Shown here in pieces: positions 39,554 through 46,442 of a stretch of DNA of 46,442 nt. The stretch comes from JBBRHF01 sp038223055. Its GTDB lineage: Bacteria; Actinomycetota; Actinomycetes; JACCUZ01. The notes beneath the pieces were generated by a model that did no database searches, was not told where the DNA came from, and worked only from the letters and a program-made list of their open reading frames with translations. Numbering within the stretch: the stretch's first letter is position 1; each line of letters begins with the position of its first letter. The DNA lies in contig JBBRHF010000007.1 of the NCBI GenBank assembly GCA_038223055.1, positions 1 to 46,442 on the forward strand, written 5' to 3'. The translations under genes and the position numbers were made by a program.

Positions 39554-40288
39554 CTAGGTCTCCGTGCGGCGCCTGGCCAGGGCGAATCCAAGTCCGGCGA
39601 GTCCGGCGACCAGGCCTGCTCCGCCCAGCCCGCGGGCCAGGCCGTCAGACCCCGCGCTGTCCGAGGAACTGGCGCCGGTCTTGACCGTGGCGGGCGTCGT
39701 CGTGGCCTTCGCCGCGCCAGTCGTGGCTGCGGCGGCCTTGACGGTCAGCACGGGCGCGGGGTGCGCAGGTTCCTCAGCGCCGGGCGCGGCCACCTCGATC
39801 CAGCGCACCACCTTGCCGGTGCTGTAGGTCTGCAGGGCCTTGAATGCCATCGTGGTCGGCTTCGCGGGCAGCGTGCCGACCGAGACGTCAAAGTTCTGGT
39901 ACTCCCCGGCGGCGATGCTCCCGCCGCTCCAGGTGATCGTGGACACGACCTCGGACACCTCGCCGTCGTCGGACTTGATCGGCGCGGCCAGCTTGGTCTT
40001 GGTGACGGCGACCTTCCAGCCCGGCAGTGGACGGACTGCGGCGAATGCCAGCGGTTGGTCGGCGGGAAAGACGATCTCGACCTTGGTGGTGGTGGCGTTG
40101 TCCTCCTCGTTGGGCACGCTGAAGGTGAGCTGGACGCCACCACCCGGCGCGGCGGTGTCGGGGGTGACGCCGACATGGGCCGATGCGGTTCCGGCCAGGC
40201 CGAGGAAGACGGTGGCCGCGGCGAGCCCGGCGGCGGCGATCCGGCCGGCGGTGCGCGGCAGGGACGTCATGGCGTGTTTCGTGGTCAT
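39554..40288 (-). CDS. YcnI family (DUF1775) copper-associated secreted protein
   Basis: 244 residues from the ATG at 40288. The signal peptide ends in LAGTASA, and the mature protein starts HVGVTPDTAAPGGG. The N-terminal His after cleavage is the copper ligand known in YcnI. PGWKVAVTKTKLAAPIKSDD and WSGGSIAAGEYQNFDVSVG are family marks. The C-terminus has a Thr/Ala/Ser linker and an anchor of the type GLGGAGLVAGLAGLGFALAR, then RRRTET. It probably sits outside the membrane and handles copper. Confidence 0.9.
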   Translation of the reverse strand: MTTKHAMTSLPRTAGRIAAAGLAAATVFLGLAGTASAHVGVTPDTAAPGGGVQLTFSVPNEEDNATTTKVEIVFPADQPLAFAAVRPLPGWKVAVTKTKLAAPIKSDDGEVSEVVSTITWSGGSIAAGEYQNFDVSVGTLPAKPTTMAFKALQTYSTGKVVRWIEVAAPGAEEPAHPAPVLTVKAAAATTGAAKATTTPATVKTGASSSDSAGSDGLARGLGGAGLVAGLAGLGFALARRRTET

Positions 40289-40413
40289 GGGCGTGCTCTC
40301 TGTTCGGGTTTCGGTGTGCGCGATTCGCGCGAAGGTGCAGGACGGCGACGCAGACATAGCGCGGCGTCGCTGTCGACCTTCACTACCCGAACGGGGGGAC
40401 GGGGTGAGCTGGC

Positions 40414-41025
40414 TCAGCCGGCTGCCGCGACGACGGCACACCGTGGTGGCCCCCGCAGCAGCGGCACCGACCGGAGGTGGGTGGCGGGTCGCGGCAGCCG
40501 GTCCGCGGGCGAGGTCACCGTGACGAGGGTCGGGACCGGGTGCGGGGCCGTGGCGGCGAAAAGGACCAGCGCACGGGTCACGGCGGTCAGGTCGGACCCC
40601 AAGGCCCGCAGCAAAGACCACAGGAGCGCCTCACAGCGCGCCAGCCACACGGCGACCCCGATGGTCGCGAGACCGTGGGTCATGACCATGAACAGAATGG
40701 CGACCGGCCGGCCGCCGCCGTAGGCGAGGTGATGCCCGGCCATCGCGACGCTGGGCATCACGGTGAACCAGGCGTGCAGCCCCACCTGGGAGGCGCCCAG
40801 CAACCCCAGCAAGGCGGGAACGCCGCGCTCGCCCCGGCCGAGCAGCGGGCCGATCAGCAAGCCGGCGAGCACCGCGGCGAGCAGCGTGCGGGGCGTCGGC
40901 ATCATCGCCACGGCGAGGACGTGTGCCCCCAGAGCAAGGGCCGTCGTCACGACCGAGAGCACAGCGGCGCGCCCCACCAGAACCGCCGGTCCCAGGACCG
41001 CCCGTTCTTGCGGTGACCGCGCCAT
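40414..41025 (-). CDS. Integral membrane protein beside YcnI, possibly copper-related
   Basis: 203 residues from the ATG at 41025 (GGAG six bases upstream); another ATG 18 bases earlier results from an 18-bp duplication. Five hydrophobic segments are visible (VLSVVTTALALGAHVLAVAM, LLAAVLAGLLIGPLLG, GVPALLGLLGASQVGLHAWF, ILFMVMTHGLATIGVAVWLA and another near the C-terminus). His residues lie in or near membrane segments (GAHVLAV, GLHAWF, AGHHLAYG, MTHGLA), which would suit metal handling. Similar membrane proteins often accompany YcnI in actinobacteria. The family is not named with certainty. Confidence 0.72.
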   Translation of the reverse strand: MARSPQERAVLGPAVLVGRAAVLSVVTTALALGAHVLAVAMMPTPRTLLAAVLAGLLIGPLLGRGERGVPALLGLLGASQVGLHAWFTVMPSVAMAGHHLAYGGGRPVAILFMVMTHGLATIGVAVWLARCEALLWSLLRALGSDLTAVTRALVLFAATAPHPVPTLVTVTSPADRLPRPATHLRSVPLLRGPPRCAVVAAAG

Positions 41026-41056
41026 CTGGTGCTCCAATGCCATCTGGTGCCCCGAT
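41021..41056. repeat. Imperfect 18-bp tandem duplication of the start-codon region
   Basis: GCCATCTGGTGCTCCAAT (41021-41038) is followed by GCCATCTGGTGCCCCGAT (41039-41056). Each copy carries an in-frame ATG on the minus strand, giving the membrane protein two possible starts. Confidence 0.8.
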
Positions 41057-41299
41057 ATCGAGGATGTCTGTTGACCGTCCCCGCAGCCGGGCGGGGGTCC
41101 TCGCGCCACCCAGATAGGGAGAGAAGCGCCCATATAGGGAGAAAGATACGAGGTTCCGCTGGGGCGAAATGGTACCAGCGATGTGGAGACCACCCGACAA
41201 TCGAGAGAAGGATCGCCGGCTGCCTCGTTCGCGGATCCGGCCCACCGCCACGACGAGCTACCGACCGTCGCGTGCCGGGAAGATCACCGGCAGGGCTCA
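41057..41299. other. Intergenic stretch with AT-rich promoter-like segment
   Basis: No gene is recognised. A repeated element with ATAGGGAGA occurs at about 41114 and 41133, in otherwise GC-rich DNA, giving a small AT-rich patch that may belong to the promoter of the membrane-protein gene. Confidence 0.4.
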
Positions 41300-42203
41300 G
41301 CGCCGTTCCAGTAGCGCTCACCCGCGAGCACCTGCCCGGCCGCACCCACCAGGCCGGCGTCCATGCCGAGCGACGCGCGTACGACGTGCAGTCACTCGGT
41401 GAACCGCATCTTGGTGTGCCGCCGCAGCGCCTCCTCGATCGGCCCGAACAGCAGCGGTCCGGCCTGGGAGAGCCCGCCACCGATCGCGACGACCTCGAGG
41501 TCGCACAGGTACATGGCCGAGGCGATGGCCATGCCGAGGGCGCGCCCGGCCCGCTGCAGGGCCTGCACGGCGATCGGGTGACCTCGGGTCGCGTCGTTGG
41601 ACAGCTCGCGCGCGGAGTCGCCGGTCGAGCTGACCCAACCCTGCTCGCGAGCCCACAGGGCCAGCCGGGGCCGCTCGCGATGGCCTCGAGGCAGCCGCGG
41701 GCGCCGCAGGCGCAGGCAGGCCCGGATGGGTCGACCACGACGTGACCGATGTGCCCGGCGTTGCCACTCGCCCCGTCCACCAGCCGACCTCCGAGCACCA
41801 GGCCTGCGCCGACCCCGGTGGACACGACCATGCCGAGCACGTGGTCCCTGCCCTGCCCTGCCCCGACCCGCGCCAGTGCTCGGCGACCACGACGCAGACC
41901 GCGCAGCTGTGCACCCGTACAGGCAGCCCAGGAAACATCTCCCGGAGCCGCTCGCGCAACGGGAAATCACGCCAGGCCGGGATGTTCAGCGGGGAGACCG
42001 ACCCTTCTCTCCCCGGCCACGCTGCGGACCAGGCCGGTGAGGGTCCGCCAGAGGGTCTCGGCATCGGTGTGCCGACCGTGCGGCGTCGGCACCCTCGCCG
42101 AGGCGGAGATCCGGCCACCCGCGTCGACCCCGGCGACCGCCATCGTGGTGCCGCCGATGTCGATCGCGAGCACGGGCTGGGCCACCCGCCCATCCTGGTG
42201 CAC
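41300..42203 (-). pseudogene. ROK family glucokinase-like gene with multiple frameshifts and a stop
   Basis: Minus-strand segments in different frames line up as one ROK kinase: VAQPVLAIDIGGTTMAVAGV (from ~42203), NIPAWRDFPLRERLREMFPG, MVVSTGVGAGLVLGGRLVDG, GNAGHIGHVVVDPSGPACAC, then ARGCLEAIASGPG (zinc motif), ALGMAIASAMYLCDLEVVAI, GGGLSQAGPLLFGPIEEALR. A TGA after KMRFTE is followed in frame by LHVVRASLGMDAGLVGAAGQ. At least three frame changes and one stop are needed, so the gene is dead or the sequence has errors. Confidence 0.78.
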
Positions 42204-42245
42204 GCCGACCCGACATGACGGGACGCCACGTCGTACGGTCGGGAC

Positions 42246-43643
42246 ATGACTCGCCCCGCCACCCTCGGCGCCCTGCGCGCCACCCGCCACCAGCACCGGC
42301 CCGTCAAGGCCGAGATCCGGGACAACCTGCTCGCCATGATGCGCTCGGGCGAGCCGCGCTTCCCCGGCATCGTCGGCTTCGACGACACGGTGCTCCCGGC
42401 GCTCGAGCGCTCCCTGCTCGCCGGTCACGACCTGGTCCTGCTCGGCGAGAGAGGCCAGGGCAAGACCCGCCTGATCCGCACCCTCGTCACCCTGCTCGAC
42501 GAGTGGACCCCGGTCGTCGAGGGCTGCGAGATCCACGACCATCCCTACGCTCCGGTCTGCGGGCGCTGCGTGCGACTCCTGGCCGACCTCGGCGAGGACC
42601 TGCCGGTCGGCTTTCTGCACCGAAGCGAGCGCTACGGCGAGAAGCTCGCCACGCCCGACACCAGCGTGGGCGACCTGAACGGGGACATCGACCCGATCAA
42701 GGTCGCCGAGGGCCCCACCCTGGGCGACCCGGAGACCGTGCACTACGGGCTGGTGCCGCGCACCAACCGCGGCATCTTCGCTATCAACGAGTTGCCCGAC
42801 CTGGCCGAGCGGATCCAGGTCTCGCTGCTCAACGTGCTCGAGGAGCGCGACATCCAGGTCCGTGGCTACACGCTGCGGCTGCCCCTGGACCTGCTGCTGG
42901 TGGCGAGCGCCAATCCCGAGGACTACACCAACCGAGGGCGCATCATCACCCCGCTCAAGGACCGGTTCGGCGCCGAGATCCGCACCCACTACCCCGTCGC
43001 GCTCGACGACGAGGTCGCGCTGATCCGCCAGGAGGCGTTGCTGGGCGCGACGGTGCCCGACGTCATCGTCGAGGTCGTGGCCCGGTTCACCCGACACGTC
43101 CGGGAGTCCCCCTCGGTCGACACGCGCTCGGGTGTCTCGGCCCGGTTCGGGGTGGCGGCGACGGAGTCAGCGGCCGCCTCGGCGCTGCGCCGCTCGGCGA
43201 TCACCGGCGAGGAGCCGGCCGTCACCCGGGTCTGCGACCTGCCCGGCGTCGTGGCCACGCTGCTCGGCAAGGTCGAGTTCGAGGTCGACGACGAGGGCCG
43301 CGAGGAGGAGGTGCTCGCGCACCTGCTGCGCCGCGCCGTCGCCGAGACCTTCCGCCGACACCTGGGCGGGTCAGACCTCACTGTGCTGATCGGGCGCTTC
43401 GACGAGGGCCTGCTCGTCGAGAGTGGCGACCTGGTTCCAGGCCGGCGGCTGCTCGAGCAGATCGGCCCGCTGCCCGGGCTGGGACACATCATGGGCCGGC
43501 TCGGCATCGACGAGGGCGTGGAGACCGCGGGGCTCGCCGCCTGCGCTCTGGAGTTCGCCCTGGAGGGGCTGTTCCTCAACCGGCGGATCTCCAAGGACAG
43601 CGACGACGCGGCCGGTGGCCCCGTCGTCTACGGCAGCGCCTGA
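42246..43643 (+). CDS. MoxR/magnesium chelatase-like AAA+ ATPase
   Basis: 465 residues. Walker A GERGQGKT is at 67-74 (LVLLGERGQGKTRLIRTLVT). RGIFAINELPDLAERIQVSL supplies the Walker B-like segment with Asn-Glu. LVASANPEDYTNRGRIITPL and KDRFGAEIRTHYP carry sensor 1 and the Arg-finger region. A Cys-rich insert lies near residue 100 (EGCEIHDHPYAPVCGRCV). It matches the actinobacterial AAA protein (Rv0958-like) that is always followed by a VWA protein. Such pairs act as chaperones for assembling or activating partners; the client is unknown. True magnesium chelatase function is not implied. Confidence 0.88.
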   Translation: MTRPATLGALRATRHQHRPVKAEIRDNLLAMMRSGEPRFPGIVGFDDTVLPALERSLLAGHDLVLLGERGQGKTRLIRTLVTLLDEWTPVVEGCEIHDHPYAPVCGRCVRLLADLGEDLPVGFLHRSERYGEKLATPDTSVGDLNGDIDPIKVAEGPTLGDPETVHYGLVPRTNRGIFAINELPDLAERIQVSLLNVLEERDIQVRGYTLRLPLDLLLVASANPEDYTNRGRIITPLKDRFGAEIRTHYPVALDDEVALIRQEALLGATVPDVIVEVVARFTRHVRESPSVDTRSGVSARFGVAATESAAASALRRSAITGEEPAVTRVCDLPGVVATLLGKVEFEVDDEGREEEVLAHLLRRAVAETFRRHLGGSDLTVLIGRFDEGLLVESGDLVPGRRLLEQIGPLPGLGHIMGRLGIDEGVETAGLAACALEFALEGLFLNRRISKDSDDAAGGPVVYGSA

Positions 43644-45667
43644 TGCCCCTGTCGCCCCAGCGGCCGAAGGGCTACCGCTACGGCGCGTGGCATGACGGAC
43701 CCGACCCGCTCGCCCCGCCCTACGACGTACGGCGGGCGCTGGACCAGCTCGGCGACGACGTGCTCGCCGGCGCCACCCCCGAGGACGCGCTGCGGCGACT
43801 GCTGCGCGAGGGGTCCGGTCCGGCCCGCGGTCTGGACGAGATGATGCGCAAGATCCGCCAGCAGCGGCGCGAGCTGCGCGAGCGGGGCCGCCTGGACGGC
43901 ACGCTGGAGGAGGTGCGCCGCCTGCTCGACACCGCCGTCGGGCAAGAACGGGCAGCTCTGTTCCCCGACCCGTCCGACGACGCGCGATTCCGGGAGGCCT
44001 CGCTGGACGCGCTGCCCCGCGACACCGCCCGCGCGGTGCGCGAGCTCGACAGCTACGACTGGCGCTCGCCCGAGGCGGCCCAGACCTACCAGCAGATCAC
44101 CGACCTGCTGCGCCGCGAGGTGCTCGACAGCCAATTCCGCGGCATGAAGCAGGCCCTGGAGCACCCGGACCCGGAGGCGATGGCGCGGGTCAAGGACATG
44201 ATGAGCCGGCTCAACGCGATGCTCGAGGCCGACGCGCGCGGCGAGCACACCCAGGAGAAGTTCGACGAGTTCATGGCCGACCACGGCGACATGTTCCCCG
44301 ATCAGCCGGCCAACCTGGAGGAGCTGGTCGACTCCCTGGCCCGCCGCGCCGCGGCCGCGGAACGGCTGATGCAGTCCCTCACCGCCGACCAGCGCGGGGA
44401 GCTGTCGGCGCTGATGAACAACGCGTTGCAGGACATGGACCTCGCCAGCGAGATGGCCCAGCTCGGCGGCGCGTTGCGGGCTCGCCGGCCCGACCTGGAC
44501 TGGTCCGGACGCGAGCGGATGCGGGGCGACCAGCCGCTGGGGGTCGGCGAGGGCACCAGCGCACTGCAGGACCTTGCCGACCTGGAGGAGCTGGAGGCCT
44601 CAATGGGCCAGGACTACCCCGGCGCCGCGCTGGAGGACATCGACGAGGAGGCGGTGCGCCGCGCCCTCGGCCGCAAGGCGGTGGACGACCTCGCCCAACT
44701 GCGCCGGCTGCAGCGCGAGCTCGAACGGCAGGGCTACCTCACCCGCACCGGCAACCGGCTCGACCTGTCCGCGAAGGCGGTCCGCCGCCTCGGCCAGACG
44801 GCGCTGCGGCGGGTCCTCGGCGACCTGCGCGCCCCCGGGCCCGGCGCCCACGACGTGCACGACGCCGGCCGGGCCGGCGAGCCGACGGGCGCAAGCCGGC
44901 CGTGGCAGTTCGGCGACGAGCAGCCGCTGGACGTCGTACGCACCCTGACCAACGCCGTGCGGCGCGGGTCGGCCGACGGCGGGCGGGTGCGCCTGGCCGT
45001 GGAGGACTTCGAGGTCGCCGAGACCGACCGCCGCACGTCGGCGGCGGTGTGCCTGCTGGTCGACCAGTCCTACTCGATGGTGCTGCGCGACACCTGGGCC
45101 CCGGCGAAGGCCACGGCGCTGGCGCTGCACGCCCTCGTCAGCGGCCAGTTCCCGCAGGACGCCTTGCAGATCATCGGATTCTCGTCCTATGCACGGGTGG
45201 TCCGCCCGACCGAGCTGGCCGGTCTGGATGCCGACTACGTGCAGGGCACCAACCTGCAGCACGCGCTGATGCTCGCCGGAACGTTCCTCGCCAAGCATCC
45301 CGACGCCGAGCCGGTCGTGCTGGTCGTGACCGACGGTGAGCCGACCGCCCACCTGCTGCCCAGCGGCCGGCCGTGGTTCTGCTGGCCACCCGACCCCGAG
45401 ACGATCTCCCTGACGGTGGCCGAGGTCGACCGGATGACCCGCCGGGGCGCCACCATCAACGTGTTCCAGCTGGATGACGACCCGCGGCTGACCGCGTTTG
45501 TGCACGAGATCGCGCGGCGTAACGGCGGCCGGGTCTTCCTGCCCGACGCCGGGCACCTCGGGAAGTACGTCGTGAGCGACTACCTGCGCCGCCGCAGTGG
45601 CCGTCGCCGCAGCCCCGCCGCAGCCGGTGCCGGGCGTGGCCACGCTGGCCGGGGCACGCTCGCCTGA
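43643..45667 (+). CDS. VWA domain protein, partner of the AAA+ ATPase
   Basis: 674 residues from an ATG that overlaps the ATPase stop by one base (TGATG). The N-terminal 430 residues are helical and charged. The C-terminal von Willebrand A domain has the MIDAS motif DxSxS at Asp474, Ser476 and Ser478 (LLVDQSYSM), with Thr in the QGTNLQHAL segment and VTDGEPTAHLLPSGRP. It resembles Rv0959-like proteins. The tail after residue ~650 (RRRSGRRRSPAAAGAG...) is simple sequence. It should bind the AAA+ partner and a client through the metal site. Confidence 0.88.
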   Translation: MPLSPQRPKGYRYGAWHDGPDPLAPPYDVRRALDQLGDDVLAGATPEDALRRLLREGSGPARGLDEMMRKIRQQRRELRERGRLDGTLEEVRRLLDTAVGQERAALFPDPSDDARFREASLDALPRDTARAVRELDSYDWRSPEAAQTYQQITDLLRREVLDSQFRGMKQALEHPDPEAMARVKDMMSRLNAMLEADARGEHTQEKFDEFMADHGDMFPDQPANLEELVDSLARRAAAAERLMQSLTADQRGELSALMNNALQDMDLASEMAQLGGALRARRPDLDWSGRERMRGDQPLGVGEGTSALQDLADLEELEASMGQDYPGAALEDIDEEAVRRALGRKAVDDLAQLRRLQRELERQGYLTRTGNRLDLSAKAVRRLGQTALRRVLGDLRAPGPGAHDVHDAGRAGEPTGASRPWQFGDEQPLDVVRTLTNAVRRGSADGGRVRLAVEDFEVAETDRRTSAAVCLLVDQSYSMVLRDTWAPAKATALALHALVSGQFPQDALQIIGFSSYARVVRPTELAGLDADYVQGTNLQHALMLAGTFLAKHPDAEPVVLVVTDGEPTAHLLPSGRPWFCWPPDPETISLTVAEVDRMTRRGATINVFQLDDDPRLTAFVHEIARRNGGRVFLPDAGHLGKYVVSDYLRRRSGRRRSPAAAGAGRGHAGRGTLA

Positions 45668-45675
45668 GCAGCGTC

Positions 45676-46442
45676 TCACCGAGTGGACGCTGCGCCAGGG
45701 CTCCCGACGAGGACCACGCCCTGGGCGATCAGCTGGTCCACGTCCTCGAACCCCCAGTCCGCCAGCGCCTCGGCGGTGTGCTGACCGGGCAGCGCGGGCG
45801 GGGCGCCGAGCGCGCCGGGGGTGCGGGAGAACCGCGGCGCGGGTGCCGGCTGGGTGAACCCGCCCCGGTCCTGAAACGTCTGCCGGGCCGCAAGATGCGG
45901 GTGCCCGGCCGCCTCGGTGAGCGAGAGAACCGGTGCGACGCACGCGTCGGTGCCCTCGAACAGGTCGGCCCAGTGCTGCTGAGTCTGCTGGGCGAAACGC
46001 TCGGCGAACCGCCGCCGGAGCAACGACCACGCCGCACGGTCGTGCTGCCCGGGCAGATCGTCCGGCGGATCGTCGTCGTAGAGCAGGCGCACGAGTTCGG
46101 CGAAGAACTGCGGCTCCAGCGCTCCGACCGCTACATGCCGCCCGTCGGCGGTCCCGTAGATGTCATAGAACGGCGCCCCGGTGTCGAGCAGGTTGTCCCC
46201 CCGCACGTCGTGCCACTGCCCGCCCGCGAGCAGCCCGTGCAGCATCGTGGTCAGCGTGACAGCGCCGTCGACGATCGCCGCGTCCACCACCTGGCCCTGC
46301 CCGCTGCGCTGCGCTTCCCACAGGGCCGAGAGCACGCCGACCGCGAGGAACATTCCGCCGCCGCCGTAGTCGCCGACGAAGTTGACCGGCAGCTGTGGCG
46401 GGCCGCCCCCCCCCCCCCCCCCGCGGCGTGGCCGCGCGGGAA
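45676..46442 (-). CDS. CaiB/BaiF family CoA-transferase, alpha-methylacyl-CoA racemase-like, 5'-truncated
   Basis: About 250 C-terminal residues are visible. The frame passes upstream of the ATG at 46353 through QLPVNFVGDYGGGG, the conserved Amacr segment, so the gene is cut by the window edge. VVDAAIVDGAVTLTTMLHGL, GAPFYDIYGTADGRHVAVGA, LEPQFFAELVRLL and DACVAPVLSLTEAAGHPHLA are typical of 2-methylacyl-CoA racemase/formyl-CoA transferase proteins. These act on acyl-CoA in branched-chain or sterol side-chain degradation. The run of C at 46406-46422 would encode poly-Gly or a frameshift and is probably not real. It ends convergently 8 bp from the VWA gene. Confidence 0.85.
   Translation of the reverse strand, partial: PARPRRGGGGGGGPPQLPVNFVGDYGGGGMFLAVGVLSALWEAQRSGQGQVVDAAIVDGAVTLTTMLHGLLAGGQWHDVRGDNLLDTGAPFYDIYGTADGRHVAVGALEPQFFAELVRLLYDDDPPDDLPGQHDRAAWSLLRRRFAERFAQQTQQHWADLFEGTDACVAPVLSLTEAAGHPHLAARQTFQDRGGFTQPAPAPRFSRTPGALGAPPALPGQHTAEALADWGFEDVDQLIAQGVVLVGSPGAASTR
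46406..46422. repeat. Homopolymer run of 17 C at contig edge
   Basis: Seventeen C in a row, poly-G in the coding sense of the CoA-transferase. No other homopolymer of this length occurs in the window. It lies 20 bases from the end and looks like a sequencing or assembly artefact. Confidence 0.8.

Noticed and set aside
42215..43642. Long plus-strand open frame running through the AAA+ gene into the VWA gene (1150 codons in total)
   Set aside because: The first 476 codons give Arg/Pro/His-rich sequence without motifs, while the overlapping frame encodes a complete AAA+ ATPase. Only the part from 43643 is a gene.
42246..43643. Magnesium chelatase subunit for chlorophyll or cobalamin synthesis
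   Set aside because: The partner is a VWA protein of the general MoxR-associated kind and no tetrapyrrole genes are present.
1..46442. tRNA, rRNA, riboswitch or insertion sequence
   Set aside because: I looked for cloverleaf-like CCA-ended genes, transposase motifs and common riboswitch cores and saw none; a covariance-model search would be needed to be certain.

Overview
The window is high-GC DNA typical of an actinomycete. Mycothiol S-conjugate amidase (mca) sits beside a DUF4307 gene and greA, a neighbourhood common in Actinomycetota. Many starts are GTG and many genes are joined by 1-4 base ATGA/GTGA overlaps. A Nocardioides-like or related Propionibacteriales host fits, but I cannot name a genus. 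Both ends look like contig edges: the left end cuts an aldehyde dehydrogenase gene, and the right end cuts a CoA-transferase gene beside a run of 17 C.

Region by region. 1-2404 is the end of a homoprotocatechuate (4-hydroxyphenylacetate) meta-cleavage operon: hpaE-, hpaD- and hpaG-like genes. 2503-3234 is a type II haloacid dehalogenase. 3335-13333 is the most notable block and matches the E. coli ydjX...ynjBCD...ynjF neighbourhood: a Ynj-type ABC importer, a radical SAM enzyme, a TVP38/TMEM64 membrane protein, a YnjF-type CDP-alcohol phosphatidyltransferase, a mercuric-reductase-like flavoprotein, an ECF sigma factor with zinc anti-sigma, and a methyltransferase. I read it as one ECF-controlled system that imports an unknown compound, modifies it by radical and redox chemistry, and may attach it to phospholipid.

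13417-17932 holds a membrane protein, a flavodoxin-like reductase, an unusual Rieske-TPP enzyme fusion, an orphan LuxR DNA-binding fragment and an F420/NADP-reductase-like protein. 17948-23081 holds a Cys-rich pentapeptide-repeat protein, a broken HipA-like kinase gene, two ABC-2 ATPase/permease pairs and a PspC protein. 23148-28602 holds a ROK protein, a minisatellite, a DUF222-HNH protein with a likely leaderless promoter, a dead molybdenum-type regulator and XdhC. 28785-32151 holds a decayed PAS-type sensor, a CHRD protein, and TANGO2 and GrpB proteins that overlap tail to tail.

32349-34847 is the mca/DUF4307/greA block. 35026-37675 is a DrrAB-type exporter with a divergent TetR gene and clear operators. 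37654-39546 holds threonine ammonia-lyase, a MarR regulator and a stub of its former partner. 39554-41025 holds YcnI and a membrane protein, possibly for copper. 41300-42203 is a ROK pseudogene. 42246-45667 is a MoxR-like AAA ATPase with a VWA protein. The window ends in a CaiB/Amacr-type CoA-transferase.

Two themes run through the window. One is short tandem duplications, mostly 15, 18 or 24 bp, in at least seven places inside genes or at gene starts. The other is a high density of broken genes: HipA, molybdenum regulator, PAS sensor, ROK, and the LuxR and MarR-partner stubs. These may be real genome decay or sequence error in a draft assembly.
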